Assembly (NCBI GenBank): GCA_913778085.1
Contig: CAJYXJ010000013.1
Coordinates: 62,001-126,000, forward strand
From: an uncultured Chryseobacterium sp.
GTDB taxonomy: Bacteria; Bacteroidota; Bacteroidia; Flavobacteriales; Weeksellaceae
Length of the DNA: 64,000 nt
Direction of reading: 5' to 3'
Position 1 is the stretch's first letter, and every line of letters begins with the position of its first letter. The translations under genes were made by a program, and so were the position numbers. Below are positions 9,047 through 18,116 of this stretch, piece after piece. The notes below the pieces were generated by a model. That model was not told where the DNA came from and made no database searches. It was given only the letters and a program-made list of their open reading frames with translations.

Positions 9047-9793
9047 ATGAATACTAAAATCATTTTTTTGTCGTTTATTACTGCTTTCCTATGCTCAGGC
9101 TTCCTGTTTGGGCAGGAAAACTACCGTACCCTCGTGTATGAAGGGAACGAGAAATTCAACGGCAAAGATTATGACGGTGCCTCTGTAAAATATCTGGAAG
9201 CTATCCGGAAGAACAGCAAAGAATTTACAGGGCATTATAATTTAGGAAACGCATTGTATAAAAGTAAAAAATATGAAGAGGCCAAAGCAGAATTTGAGAC
9301 CGCACAGAAGCTGGCACAGACCCTTCCGGACAAAGCAGCTGCCCTTCATAATCTAGGGAATACGTACATGCAGATGAAGCAGCCGGAAAAGGCAGCGGAA
9401 ACTTACAGGCTATCCCTGAAGCAAAACCCGTACAGCGAAACAACAAGAAAAAATTACGAAATTGCGAAGCTGAAAGAAAAGGAAAACCAGCAAAAGCAAC
9501 AGCAGAAGAATAACTCCGGTAAAGGAGGCGGCGGTGGTAAAGATCAGCAACAGAATGATGATCAGAAAGGAGGCCCTAAAGACCAGAAACAGGATCAGGG
9601 ACAGGGCCAGCAGAATCAGGGGAAAGGTCAGGGTAACGACCCTAACAAAAACCAAAACAATGAAGGAAAAATTCCTAAAGGCCTCGAAAATCAGATACTC
9701 AATAAAGTTAGCGATAAAGAAAGAGAAACTGCCAAAAGGATTTTAAATAAAAATTCTTATTCGATGCCTGAGAGCAACGAGAAAGATTGGTGA
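9047..9793 (+). CDS. batC: TPR protein BatC
   Basis: The 248-residue protein has a signal peptide (FLSFITAFLCSGFLFGQ), then tetratricopeptide repeats between about residues 25 and 140 (GHYNLGNALYKSKKYEEAK, ALHNLGNTYMQMKQPEKA). A low-complexity Gln/Lys/Asn/Gly-rich tail follows. TPRs suggest a periplasmic scaffold for the Bat complex. I chose the ATG at 9047 because an in-frame TTG at 9038 lies inside the -7 box. The stop overlaps the batD ATG (ATGA-type junction), so the two are coupled. Confidence 0.85.
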   Translation: MNTKIIFLSFITAFLCSGFLFGQENYRTLVYEGNEKFNGKDYDGASVKYLEAIRKNSKEFTGHYNLGNALYKSKKYEEAKAEFETAQKLAQTLPDKAAALHNLGNTYMQMKQPEKAAETYRLSLKQNPYSETTRKNYEIAKLKEKENQQKQQQKNNSGKGGGGGKDQQQNDDQKGGPKDQKQDQGQGQQNQGKGQGNDPNKNQNNEGKIPKGLENQILNKVSDKERETAKRILNKNSYSMPESNEKDW

Positions 9794-11532
9794 TGCAGAA
9801 CAGAATAATTTACATATTGCTCCTTTTCACATCCGTAATTTCTTACGGGCAGGTAAATCTTACCGTAACACCGGATAAGACAACCTACAACGGGAAAGAT
9901 ATCGTAAATCTGAGTATTGTTCTGGAAATATCAGGAAGCGAAAATAATCCGCAGACTAAATTGCGTCTGCCGGATTTTTCAAAATTCAACTTAATCGGAA
10001 CGGGCTCCGTAAACAACGCGTTTGTGGATCCGGAAACCAATACTGTCGTTTCACAGTCTGTTACCAGACTTGCCCTTGAGCCCAAACAGAAAGGAAAACT
10101 CAAAATAGGATCATTCCTGATTACCATTAATAACAAGATCTATAAGACCGAACCTTTTGAAATTCTGGTAAAAGATCTTGAAAAAAAGACCTCGGTAGCA
10201 GCCAATACTTCGAAAGATGTATACCTGAACATGGAAATCGAAGACCGTGACGTGTATCAGGACCAACCCACTATTGCTGTGTTGAAGGTGTATTCAAAGA
10301 ATATGGATAATTTCAGAAAAGTTAGAAATATCCATCTTCCCGAACAGGAAAATCTGGATATTTTTCCGATCAGTTTTGCCAAATCGGAGATTGATCCTTC
10401 GGATAACGGAAGTATGGCTTCGCAGATCCTGGCCGTTTTCATGGTATTTCCCAATGAAGCCGGTTATGTAGATATCCCAGGTGTTTCCGCATCTTTTAAT
10501 TCTTATGCTCATAAAGATCATATTGTTTCTAACAAAGTAAAGATCAATGTAAAGAAGCTTCCTGAAGGTTCGCCAGATTGTTTTAAAAATGCAGTCGGAA
10601 ACTTTAACGTAAGCGTCGTTAGTACTTCAAAAGAAAAAGTCGAGGTTAAAAAACCGATGAATGTATTGGTAAAAGTGACCGGCGAAGGAAATCTAAAAAG
10701 CATGGAGCTTCCTAAAATCGCTTCTTCTCCCGACTATGAAGTTTTCGCGCCGAAGATCACTTCAAGGGTCATCGTGGGAACTGAAGGGATGAGAGGAGAA
10801 GTGCTCGCCAATTATCTGGTGATTCCTAAAAAAGCAGGGGAGATTACTATTAAAACAGAGCATTTCGCATTTTTTGATCCATCAGATAAAGAATATGTGG
10901 ACCTGGGTGAACAGTCTCTTGCTGTGAATGCCTTTTCCCATGATCAGATTCTCGAATCGCGTACCACCGTTGAAAAAGTAAATGAATATACCAATACATT
11001 CCTGGAAACGGTTAATACGCCTGTTTTGAAAACAACTTCACTCAAAGTAAAGGAGAAAAGCAAGTTTCACTGGAATATTCTCTTCATAAATATCTCCATT
11101 CTTATAGCCCTTTTTATAGCTTATATCGGATTTAAAACATGGCAAAGAAAAAAAACATCCGTTAAAAAAACTGCAAGTCCTGAACCTATCGGATCCATTG
11201 CGGAAACCGAAAGAGAAATCAGGGAAAGACAAAAAGTGGATATAAATGATTATTTCAGCTATTTGGAAAATCTTAAAGATAATTCGGAATATGATAAGTT
11301 TTTCCTGACTTTTGATGAATTGGACCGGGAAGTTAGAAAACAGTCTGCAGAAGGGTCTTCAGAGGATTTCGCCAATGTTCTGGAAAATCGGGACGGATCT
11401 GCTGTAGCAGAAGAATACAGAAGTCTCATCCAGCGGGTACAGATCGAAAAATATACACCGGTAAAATCGCCGGAAGCTATGGATGAACTGCTGGCAGCTG
11501 TTGTTAATTTATATTCTAAGATTAGCAAATAA
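9793..11532 (+). CDS. batD: BatD family protein
   Basis: The 579-residue protein has a signal peptide (IIYILLLFTSVISYGQ) and repeated beta-sandwich domains starting VNLTVTPDKTTYNGKDIVNLSI. One transmembrane helix (about residues 423-443) and a cytoplasmic helical tail follow. This is the normal BatD (oxygen tolerance family) layout. The ATG at 9793 shares bases with the batC stop; in-frame TTG and GTG codons just upstream are less likely. It ends the core Bat genes; MarC follows after 44 bases. Confidence 0.88.
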   Translation: MQNRIIYILLLFTSVISYGQVNLTVTPDKTTYNGKDIVNLSIVLEISGSENNPQTKLRLPDFSKFNLIGTGSVNNAFVDPETNTVVSQSVTRLALEPKQKGKLKIGSFLITINNKIYKTEPFEILVKDLEKKTSVAANTSKDVYLNMEIEDRDVYQDQPTIAVLKVYSKNMDNFRKVRNIHLPEQENLDIFPISFAKSEIDPSDNGSMASQILAVFMVFPNEAGYVDIPGVSASFNSYAHKDHIVSNKVKINVKKLPEGSPDCFKNAVGNFNVSVVSTSKEKVEVKKPMNVLVKVTGEGNLKSMELPKIASSPDYEVFAPKITSRVIVGTEGMRGEVLANYLVIPKKAGEITIKTEHFAFFDPSDKEYVDLGEQSLAVNAFSHDQILESRTTVEKVNEYTNTFLETVNTPVLKTTSLKVKEKSKFHWNILFINISILIALFIAYIGFKTWQRKKTSVKKTASPEPIGSIAETEREIRERQKVDINDYFSYLENLKDNSEYDKFFLTFDELDREVRKQSAEGSSEDFANVLENRDGSAVAEEYRSLIQRVQIEKYTPVKSPEAMDELLAAVVNLYSKISK

Positions 11533-11576
11533 TCAATTTATTTTCATATTTTTGCGAAATTCTTAATAATAAAACG

Positions 11577-12179
11577 ATGGAAATTTTTAATCATTTTTCT
11601 ATTAAAGAAATAGTAACCTGCTTCATGGTACTTTTTGCCGTGATTGATATTATCGGTTCTATTCCTATTGTCGTGAGCCTTCAGCAGAAATATGGACAGA
11701 TCGAAGCGGAAAAAGCCACAATGACTGCAGGGGCCATTATGTTGGTTTTCCTTTTTGTAGGGAATAAAATCCTGAAATTTATCGGTGTAGATGTTAATTC
11801 ATTTGCCATAGCGGGTGCTTTTGTGATTTTTATCATTGCTCTGGAAATGATCTTGGGCATCGAGATCAACAAAACCTCTGAAGTAAAGGCTGCCTCCATC
11901 GTTCCGATTGCCTTTCCTCTGGTAGCAGGTGCCGGAACCTTAACCACCACGCTCTCCCTGAAAGCTGAATTTCATGATATTAATATTATTTTTGGAATCA
12001 TACTCAATACAATTTTCGTATATTTGGTGCTGAAATCCGCTACTTGGCTGGAAAGAAAAATGGGCGATGCTACATTGGCCATTTTGCAGAAGGTTTTCGG
12101 GATTATCCTGCTGGCGATTTCCATTAAATTATTTACGGCAAACTTTGCACAATTGGTGCAGAATTATATTAATTTTTAA
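11577..12179 (+). CDS. MarC family integral membrane protein
   Basis: The 200-residue protein has about six hydrophobic helices and the family features FAVIDIIGSIPIVVSL near the N-terminus and PIAFPLVAGAGTLTTTLSL in the middle. MarC/YhgN proteins are inner-membrane proteins of uncertain function; an early link to multiple antibiotic resistance was not confirmed. It lies 44 bases after batD and only 5 bases before the next gene, so it is probably in the same transcript. Confidence 0.88.
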   Translation: MEIFNHFSIKEIVTCFMVLFAVIDIIGSIPIVVSLQQKYGQIEAEKATMTAGAIMLVFLFVGNKILKFIGVDVNSFAIAGAFVIFIIALEMILGIEINKTSEVKAASIVPIAFPLVAGAGTLTTTLSLKAEFHDINIIFGIILNTIFVYLVLKSATWLERKMGDATLAILQKVFGIILLAISIKLFTANFAQLVQNYINF

Positions 12180-12184
12180 GAATC

Positions 12185-12379
12185 ATGCAGAAGTTTTATA
12201 AAGTATTTTTGGTAGTGTTTATCGTATTTATCGCGATTAATGTATATGCACTCGACTGGCAGTCGGATATGTTGTCCGAAGATAACTCGAAGTTTGTATT
12301 TTCCATTGCCTCGGCGGTTATCGGCCTGATGTTGCTTTTTGTAATGAATACCTGGAGCAAGATCGGTGTAAAGAAATAA
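12185..12379 (+). CDS. Small two-helix membrane protein, function unknown
   Basis: This 64-residue protein has two predicted membrane helices (about residues 5-23 and 38-57) joined by a short acidic loop (DWQSDMLSEDNSK). It follows marC by 5 bases and is followed directly by a terminator (12406-12436), so it should be the last gene of this transcript. I do not recognise a family. Confidence 0.65.
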   Translation: MQKFYKVFLVVFIVFIAINVYALDWQSDMLSEDNSKFVFSIASAVIGLMLLFVMNTWSKIGVKK

Positions 12380-12405
12380 ATTTGAAAATTTATTCAATTA
12401 TATAT

Positions 12406-12436
12406 ACCTCTTTCAGTTTTGAAAGAGGTTTTTTAT
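12406..12436 (+). terminator. Intrinsic terminator after the bat-marC run
   Basis: Arms ACCTCTTTC (12406-12414) and GAAAGAGGT (12421-12429) form a 9-bp stem with a six-base loop, followed by a T-run to 12436. It lies 27 bases after the small membrane protein gene and closes the plus-strand run. Confidence 0.85.
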
Positions 12437-12532
12437 TGCTCACAGGTTTTACGGATTTGTACAGATTTCCACTGATGAGCTGAGACTTCAAGTATCTCTT
12501 TATATTTGAAGCATAATTTAAAGTACTCCGTT

Positions 12533-13150
12533 TGTCATTGACTGCGTTTAATCTGCGATTTCTTAAGCATAGTATTAAAAAGAAACGTGGAAAGATTCGG
12601 ATTTCGATTCCTCTGGAATGACAAAGCGGAAGGAAAGTTATATTGTAATAATTCATCCTATAATCATATAACACAATGATTGTCATTCCAGGAATCTAAG
12701 CATAGTACTAGCAAATCAATTGGAAAGATTCGGGCTTAGATTCCTGCGGAATGACAAAAGTGGAAGGAAAGTTATATTGTAATAATTAATCCTATAACAT
12801 AATGATTGTCATTCCGCAGGAATCTAAGTATAGTATTAGCGCATTAATTGGAAAGATTCGGGTTTAGATTCATTCGGAATGGCAAAAATGCACGTAAACA
12901 TTATTTACAAAATTCAACACTAAACTTTTCCCGTAGGGAAATTCAATCTAGTATGAGAGAGTCGCATGGAAAGATTCGCGTTTGGATTCCTACCGGAATG
13001 ACAAAGGTGCTGGTAAACATTGTTTAAAAATTCAATATTAACCTTTTCATTGACTTTGTCGAATCTGCGATTTCCCGCAGGGGATCTCAATATAGTATTA
13101 GAGAATCATATAGAAGATTCACGTCTGTGTTTCTATGGATGGTAGATCAT
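12533..13150. repeat. Cluster of five degenerate ~80 bp palindromic repeats
   Basis: This gene-free stretch has about five copies, near 12533-12624, 12681-12757, 12806-12887, 12927-13005 and 13055-13150. The best copies start GTCATTCCGCAGGAATCTAA, contain TAGTATTAG and GGAAAGATTCGGG, and end GATTCCTGCGGAATGACAAA, so each can fold into a long hairpin. The segment between copies 2 and 3 repeats almost exactly the segment between copies 1 and 2, so part of the array arose by tandem duplication. No transposase is nearby. Four related copies lie in the opposite orientation at 50403-50820. Confidence 0.85.
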
Positions 13151-13166
13151 CTCCCCAGAATCTAAA

Positions 13167-14135
13167 TTATAAAACAATAAGGTTTTTCACTACCGCTTCG
13201 GATTTCAGCTCGGTTTCGGTCCATTCTTTTTCAGGGTTACTTTGTGCGGTAATCCCGCCGCCTACAAATACATGAACGGCATTTTGATAAAGCTTCGCAC
13301 ACCGGAGGTTGACGAAGTAATGGACTGTGTCTTCAGTCTCAATTTTGATGTAACCGGCATAGAGTTCTCGCGGGAATTTTTCAAGCTTCTGGATGTTTTC
13401 CTTACAGAATTCTTTCGGAATGCCACAAACTGCCGGCGTAGGATGCAGCTCCTGAATAATGGCATCGAGATCTTCCGGCCGTATCTTTGCCTTAAAATCG
13501 GTACGGAGATGTTTGATATTGCCGGAAATATGATCGTAAGTTCCGGATTCATCGATGTTTTCAGAGTAATTTTTTAAAATATTCCTGATATAGCGGGTTA
13601 CAGGCTTCTGCTCTTCGATTTCCTTTTCCGACCAGCTTTCTGAAACGGGGAGCGTTCCGGCAAGGCTCATGGTTTCAAATTCGTGTGTCTTTTTGCTGAA
13701 TTTTCCCAGCACTTCGGAAAAAGCCCCCATCCAGGATTGTCGGCCATTTATAAAAATATACCTGAAAGCATTCGGATAGGATTGGCAAAGGTTATCAAAG
13801 CTTTTTTTCAAATCAATTTTCTGAAAATCCCTGAAAATTTTTCTTCGGGAATAGACGAGTTTCGGAAGGTCGTTTTCTTCGATCACGCTAATGACATTTT
13901 CCAGTTGATTGAGATATTCCGTTTGGGTTTCAGCAATGAACCCGCTCCGATCTTCCGGTAATGATGTACTTGAAATATTTGTCTTTGCAAAATCTCCGGT
14001 ATTCACTTCAATGATATTCCCGGTAAAATCAATTTGGCTTGACCCGTCAAAGGTATGAAAGCTGATATTTTGCTGTACGGAACTTTCGTCGGTGGAGTAC
14101 AGTTTTTCATCGAAGGGAAATTTAAAGTAAATCAT
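13167..14135 (-). CDS. menF: Isochorismate synthase (chorismate-binding enzyme)
   Basis: The 322-residue protein has conserved motifs of chorismate-utilising enzymes: KLVYSRR near residue 90, ETMSLAGTLP near 155, LHPTPAVCGIPKE near 235 and RELYAGYI near 258. The family converts chorismate to isochorismate for menaquinone or siderophores. The menaquinone role fits flavobacteria, which respire with menaquinone, and fits the MenI-like thioesterase at 18117-18551; an EntC/DhbC-type enzyme is not excluded. It starts 21 bases after the barrel gene on the same strand, so it may also be read from the sigma-factor operon. Confidence 0.8.
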   Translation of the reverse strand: MIYFKFPFDEKLYSTDESSVQQNISFHTFDGSSQIDFTGNIIEVNTGDFAKTNISSTSLPEDRSGFIAETQTEYLNQLENVISVIEENDLPKLVYSRRKIFRDFQKIDLKKSFDNLCQSYPNAFRYIFINGRQSWMGAFSEVLGKFSKKTHEFETMSLAGTLPVSESWSEKEIEEQKPVTRYIRNILKNYSENIDESGTYDHISGNIKHLRTDFKAKIRPEDLDAIIQELHPTPAVCGIPKEFCKENIQKLEKFPRELYAGYIKIETEDTVHYFVNLRCAKLYQNAVHVFVGGGITAQSNPEKEWTETELKSEAVVKNLIVL

Positions 14136-14156
14136 TGTCTAAGGGATTTGCAGAAA

Positions 14157-15056
14157 TCAGAGTTTCGAAAGGATATAGGAAATTCCGAAACTTATTTTTC
14201 TTTCTGCAAAGGTATTATTCGTCTTAAAAATCTCAAAATCAAAGTCAGCATTTTTTAATGAAAAATTCTTTAAAGCATATTGCTGATATTCGGCGGATAC
14301 AAGCCATCTTCGTAAAATCCGGTAGTGAAGTCCTAATGCAAAGCCCAGGTTGGCCTGGTTGGATTTAAAATCATCCAGCCGGTTAAGAACATTGTTTTCC
14401 GGTACCAGAAACTGCATCTTATAGGTGTTGCGATTCACAAGAATGCCGGCAAAAGGACGGATATTTTTCCAGTCATACATGAGTTTCAGCTGAAAGGAAT
14501 ATTCAAAGTGCTTATTGTTAAATCGTTGGAACAAAAGCGGCTGGTTATTTTTCGTAAAATAGTATCCATTAAGAAAAGTATCTTCCTTGTTGGCATCCAG
14601 ATCGAAGGAGGAATTCCAGTGATAGACATTTGCAGAAAGCTGTACTGAAAATTGATTATTAAAAAAGCTTTTGGAAGCCCAAAGTCCCAGATGCTCCCCG
14701 AACTGATTGTTGCCTGAATTTCCTGTATCCCAGCTGGTGTTTTTTAGGCCGGCACCGCCTTCGATTCCGTAAAGAAAAGTAGCTGGTCTTCGTAATTGTG
14801 CTCTTCTGGAAACTCTTTGCCGATCGATTTCTTCTTTGTAAACATTACGTACGAATTTTGTTTCTTCAACTTTCAATTCGGGAAGGATTAGACCTTTCAG
14901 CCTGGACGGTAAAGGTTTGAAACGGTAGACCGTATCATAAACAATTACTTTTTCATAAACATATACCGTGTCCACTTTCTTTTTTTTACGGTGCTGGGCA
15001 AATGAAAAGCTTACCGTTAAGACTGATAATAGCAATACGAGTTTTCTGAGCATCAT
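14157..15056 (-). CDS. Putative outer-membrane beta-barrel protein
   Basis: The 299-residue protein has a signal peptide (VLLLSVLTVSFSFAQ), then a Lys/Tyr/Val-rich linker (KKKKVDTVYVYEKVIVYDTVY). A region of alternating aromatic and hydrophobic residues follows, ending in strand-like segments with C-terminal SFGISYILSKL, as in outer-membrane barrels. It lies 14 bases downstream of the sigma-factor gene, so the two are co-transcribed. The DTVYVY pattern echoes the C-terminal RDTIFVEK of that sigma protein, which may point to a related periplasmic segment. Function unknown. Confidence 0.65.
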   Translation of the reverse strand: MMLRKLVLLLSVLTVSFSFAQHRKKKKVDTVYVYEKVIVYDTVYRFKPLPSRLKGLILPELKVEETKFVRNVYKEEIDRQRVSRRAQLRRPATFLYGIEGGAGLKNTSWDTGNSGNNQFGEHLGLWASKSFFNNQFSVQLSANVYHWNSSFDLDANKEDTFLNGYYFTKNNQPLLFQRFNNKHFEYSFQLKLMYDWKNIRPFAGILVNRNTYKMQFLVPENNVLNRLDDFKSNQANLGFALGLHYRILRRWLVSAEYQQYALKNFSLKNADFDFEIFKTNNTFAERKISFGISYILSKL

Positions 15057-15070
15057 GGTCTGTCGGCAGT

Positions 15071-16168
15071 TTATTTTTCTACAAAGATAGTGTCTCTTTT
15101 AATGATTTTTTTAACGACCATTACTTTTTGTGGTGCTTCTGCTAAAGAATCTCCGGTAATGCCCTTTTTGAAATTTTGCCTGCCGATTACTTTTTCTTTA
15201 TCATTTATTTTGAGGATATTGTTTTGCCCGTCATTTTCAGATGATACTTCTTTTATCTGTCGGTTGGTTAAGCTTTGTATTGAATCTGAACCCGATATCG
15301 ATTTATTAAGCTGTGGATCTTCTATAACGTTATGATTTTTATCGAATAAAGCTGCAGAGGATTGGGATTTATGAACGGTGAAAAAACCGTTTCCAGGCCG
15401 CAATAGGAGAACTGATATTACAATAATGATCAGAACAGTTCCTGCGATTATTCCTTTCTTTTGCAGGGCAGCATTCGAAGATGGAATGACCTGGATTTTT
15501 CCTGTACTGCCGGATGGAATTTCAAGTTTTTTTGAATGGGAAATTGTAAAGTCTGCAAACTTACTTTTGAAAGTCTGTGCCCAAAGCAACCCGCCAAGCC
15601 CGAAGATCACGAAAAGCTGCGCCAGTTTCTTTTTCGGGGTATTCTGGTTGATGGCATTGCTTAGTAAATAATTCTGCACCGACTTTTTAGCCCTCAGCAG
15701 ATGAGATTTGGATGTGTTTACCGTAATGCCAAGCAGTCCGGAAATTTCGGCGTGCGAATGGTTTTCAATGAAAAAAAGGTTAAAAACCGATTTATGGTGA
15801 GGCGGGAGATTGTCTATTGATGATAACAATTCCTCGCGGGTAAAGTCGTAAATGAAGATGTTTTTTTCTTCCGGAAAAGTATGTTCCATTTCTGCGTAGG
15901 TATCTGGGATTTCTGAGGGTTCCGTATCAACGAATGTATTTTTGCTGTATTTGCGGATGTGCTGTAAAGCGTTATTGACAACAATTTTTTTCAGCCATGC
16001 AAATAATGCTTTTTCGTCGTTCAGCTGGTTGTTTTTCTGGATGGCGGTGATAAAGCTGTCCTGCACGATATCTTCTGCTGTATAAATATCCTGGATATAT
16101 CTACGACAAATCCCCAAAAGTTTTGGGGAATAGTCTTGGTAAATATGCTGCCAGTTAATAGTTGACAT
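15071..16168 (-). CDS. ECF sigma factor with a C-terminal transmembrane extension
   Basis: Residues 1-170 form an ECF sigma-70 factor: region 2 (YSPKLLGICRRYIQDIYTAEDIVQD, residues about 13-37, with FAWLKKIVVNNALQHIRK) and region 4 (LPPHHKSVFNLFFIE with ISGLLGITVNTSKSHLLRAK). Unlike ordinary ECF factors of about 180 residues, it continues to 365 residues. Two hydrophobic segments (about 182-198 and 240-257) and a polar tail rich in Ser, Asn and Lys follow. Part of the extension probably crosses the membrane and may act as a built-in anti-sigma or sensor domain; that is inference. The gene starts 3 bases after the upstream lipoprotein gene. Confidence 0.85.
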   Translation of the reverse strand: MSTINWQHIYQDYSPKLLGICRRYIQDIYTAEDIVQDSFITAIQKNNQLNDEKALFAWLKKIVVNNALQHIRKYSKNTFVDTEPSEIPDTYAEMEHTFPEEKNIFIYDFTREELLSSIDNLPPHHKSVFNLFFIENHSHAEISGLLGITVNTSKSHLLRAKKSVQNYLLSNAINQNTPKKKLAQLFVIFGLGGLLWAQTFKSKFADFTISHSKKLEIPSGSTGKIQVIPSSNAALQKKGIIAGTVLIIIVISVLLLRPGNGFFTVHKSQSSAALFDKNHNVIEDPQLNKSISGSDSIQSLTNRQIKEVSSENDGQNNILKINDKEKVIGRQNFKKGITGDSLAEAPQKVMVVKKIIKRDTIFVEK

Positions 16169-16171
16169 AGA

Positions 16172-17212
16172 TTAGTTGGGAATAACGGTGAGACTTCTGA
16201 ATCGGCCATTCTGATTACCGGTATTGGTAGTCGTAAGCACTTCTACATCATTGATGTATACTTTATAATCAACGCCGGAATTATCTTTATGGAGGATTTT
16301 GTAAACATTGTCGTTCAAAACTTTGAAATCATCACAAAACATAAACTGACTTCCGGTTGAGACCAAATTGTACTGAGTATCATTCTTATAATAATACTGT
16401 GGAAGAATATAATATTTGTTACCGTTGTCCCATTCTGCCGTACGAAAATCTGCAGGATTTATGTAGGAAGGGAAAGCCGTATATATATTAGTCGTAAGAT
16501 TGTACTGCTCGAGTGCACCGGTTTGCCGGTGTTTTGCAATTAAATAAACACCTGATGTATCATATAAAAACTTAGAAAAGTTTTTGGTATTCGATAATAA
16601 GTAATAGGTGCCATTTTTATAATAACCTGCGTCATAATTGCCTGAATTATAATTTTTTGTTGCCGTAATGTAGATATCATTGTTGATAATTTCAATATCG
16701 GATTCAGCATTAAGGGTTCCTGCATTATGGGTATGCAGAACCGTCTTATTGCCATTTTTCCAATAACACAACTGGTAAGCGTCATTAGTGGATGTCGAAG
16801 CGGGATTTTTTATGTTTCCTACGATGTATACATCTCCATTTTTAAAGGCCATATCTTTCATCTTGAAATCGTCAGAAGACTGCAGACCAAGCTGCTGTTC
16901 GATATCATACCGAATGTTGTTTTTCCAGTAATAATATTTGAAGGTATAGGTTGACGGATCAATTTTGATTCCCTCTACATACACATCAGTATTATCTACC
17001 GTTACCTTAGTAGCAGTGCATCCTGCTCCTGATGATAACACGGTTTTAGCTGTATTTTTCCAATAGCTGGCTGTATTGTTCTCATCGTTTCCTGCCACAT
17101 ACAGATCGTAGGAGACCGGCGTATTTTTGTTTATAGTTTCATCGGTGCCCGTTTCCCTGCATGAAACTAAGACCATTATCGTTAAAATAAGAAGTAAAAA
17201 TAAATTTTTCAT
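16172..17212 (-). CDS. Lipoprotein with repeated YWK/DVYV beta-propeller-like motifs
   Basis: The 346-residue protein has a lipoprotein signal (LLLILTIMVLVSC, Cys at about 18). Repeating units follow in which an Asp/Asn-Val-Tyr phrase alternates with Tyr-Trp-Lys: DLYVAGND, SYWKN, DVYVEG, YYWKN, DVYIVGN, CYWKNG, DIYITA. This is typical of Bacteroidota surface lipoproteins that fold as beta-propellers. It is the first gene of the operon with the sigma factor, and a TGCAACCTTTTC box lies upstream (17247-17258). It could be a sensor or a target of that sigma factor; binding partner unknown. Confidence 0.7.
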   Translation of the reverse strand: MKNLFLLLILTIMVLVSCRETGTDETINKNTPVSYDLYVAGNDENNTASYWKNTAKTVLSSGAGCTATKVTVDNTDVYVEGIKIDPSTYTFKYYYWKNNIRYDIEQQLGLQSSDDFKMKDMAFKNGDVYIVGNIKNPASTSTNDAYQLCYWKNGNKTVLHTHNAGTLNAESDIEIINNDIYITATKNYNSGNYDAGYYKNGTYYLLSNTKNFSKFLYDTSGVYLIAKHRQTGALEQYNLTTNIYTAFPSYINPADFRTAEWDNGNKYYILPQYYYKNDTQYNLVSTGSQFMFCDDFKVLNDNVYKILHKDNSGVDYKVYINDVEVLTTTNTGNQNGRFRSLTVIPN

Positions 17213-17554
17213 AATAATACCTTTTTATTTAAAGATGAAAAAAAATGAAAAGGTTGCATCAAAAAGATAAAATAAGTTTTAAATGTAAGAATTAATCTTC
17301 GATCCCTTGCGCTTCTCTGAATATTTGAATATCTTCCGGATCAGTTTAAAATAAATATAAGTGGTAAACCTGTTTTAATGGTGGATAAGTTTTTAGATCA
17401 GATTAAAAACTGAATGTCCTGTGAATGCCGATGTTTCCTTAAAAGCAGAAAATTCCGGGGGCATACCGGAATTTTCCATTTCTATATGAAGAAAACTTAT
17501 TTTTTTAGTAATATTTTCAAAGCTAATTATCCGTTGCAGAAAAATCAAAGTCTT
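17213..17554. other. 342-base intergenic stretch upstream of the sigma operon
   Basis: The stretch is A/T-rich with no credible ORF. It holds the 12-mer at 17247-17258, which is probably the start region of the minus-strand sigma operon. It also has a small inverted repeat near 17453-17475 (TTCCGGGG...CCGGAATTTTCC) that may end transcription of the 17555-17986 gene. Confidence 0.5.
17247..17258 (-). promoter_or_regulatory. Candidate ECF -35 element of the sigma operon
   Basis: On the minus strand TGCAACCTTTTC lies 34-46 bases before the lipoprotein start codon. It contains the AAC core common in ECF -35 elements and is followed, after a T-rich spacer, by CATCTTT as a possible -10. The same 12-mer precedes the lipoprotein gene at 17555-17986, which suggests both are read by one sigma factor, plausibly the one encoded in this operon. 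Confidence 0.55.
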
Positions 17555-17986
17555 TCAATTGCAGTTTCCGTTGCAAGGTGAAGTCTGGGTACCATCCTGT
17601 ATTGTAAATGTAAACTGAAACGCCTCAAAATTTTCTTTTTCTGCTGTTTTCGTATAATTTTCATCTCTCATTAAAATATTCCGGCTGTTGTTATCCGTGG
17701 CCTTCCATATTTTAAACCGGTTTTGTTCGTAAACAATTTTTACGCTGTCTGCATAGAAGATGATGTCATCCACAGAGCCGAAATTAAGATCCAGTTCCTG
17801 GCTGTATGTATTTCCTTTACTGATCACATGTTTCGTTTTTTTACCTTGATAGTAGGAGTAGATATCCATATCAGTACTGCTTTCATTGATATAGCTGTAT
17901 TTATTAATGATCCTATAATCTATAATTTCTCTTCCGCAGCTTAACGCCAAAAATAAAAAGGGACTAAAGTAAAATATTTTTTTCAC
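17555..17986 (-). CDS. Small lipoprotein of unknown function
   Basis: The preferred start is a GTG at 17986, giving a 143-residue protein that begins with a normal lipoprotein signal (KKIFYFSPFLFLALSC). The frame stays open to another GTG at 18007. The mature part has no family I recognise; it ends with a Cys pair (SPCNGNCN) and contains alternating strand-like segments. The shared TGCAACCTTTTC box upstream (18049-18060) suggests co-regulation with the sigma operon that follows it on the same strand. Confidence 0.6.
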   Translation of the reverse strand: MKKIFYFSPFLFLALSCGREIIDYRIINKYSYINESSTDMDIYSYYQGKKTKHVISKGNTYSQELDLNFGSVDDIIFYADSVKIVYEQNRFKIWKATDNNSRNILMRDENYTKTAEKENFEAFQFTFTIQDGTQTSPCNGNCN

Positions 17987-18048
17987 AGATACTGGGTTGC
18001 TGAGCACATTGTAAAGAATTAAGTCTTTCCTATAAGAAACAGAAGAAC

Positions 18049-18060
18049 GAAAAGGTTGCA
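18049..18060 (-). promoter_or_regulatory. Second copy of the candidate ECF -35 element
   Basis: TGCAACCTTTTC on the minus strand, identical over 12 bases to 17258-17247 and located 62 bases upstream of the preferred GTG of the small lipoprotein gene. A possible -10 lies in TTCTTATAG about 12-20 bases downstream. The match suggests a common sigma factor. Confidence 0.5.
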
Positions 18061-18116
18061 GTTGATATATAAAAAAAGCCCAAAAAATTTGAGCTCCGTA
18101 TTTTATTCATTTAATC

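Noticed and set aside
12390-12686. 98-residue minus-strand frame in the first repeat cluster
   Set aside because: It crosses the terminator and the palindromic repeat and has no protein-like pattern.
12533-13150. CRISPR array at the first repeat cluster
   Set aside because: Repeat units are long, imperfect and palindromic, spacers are themselves repeated, and no cas genes are present.
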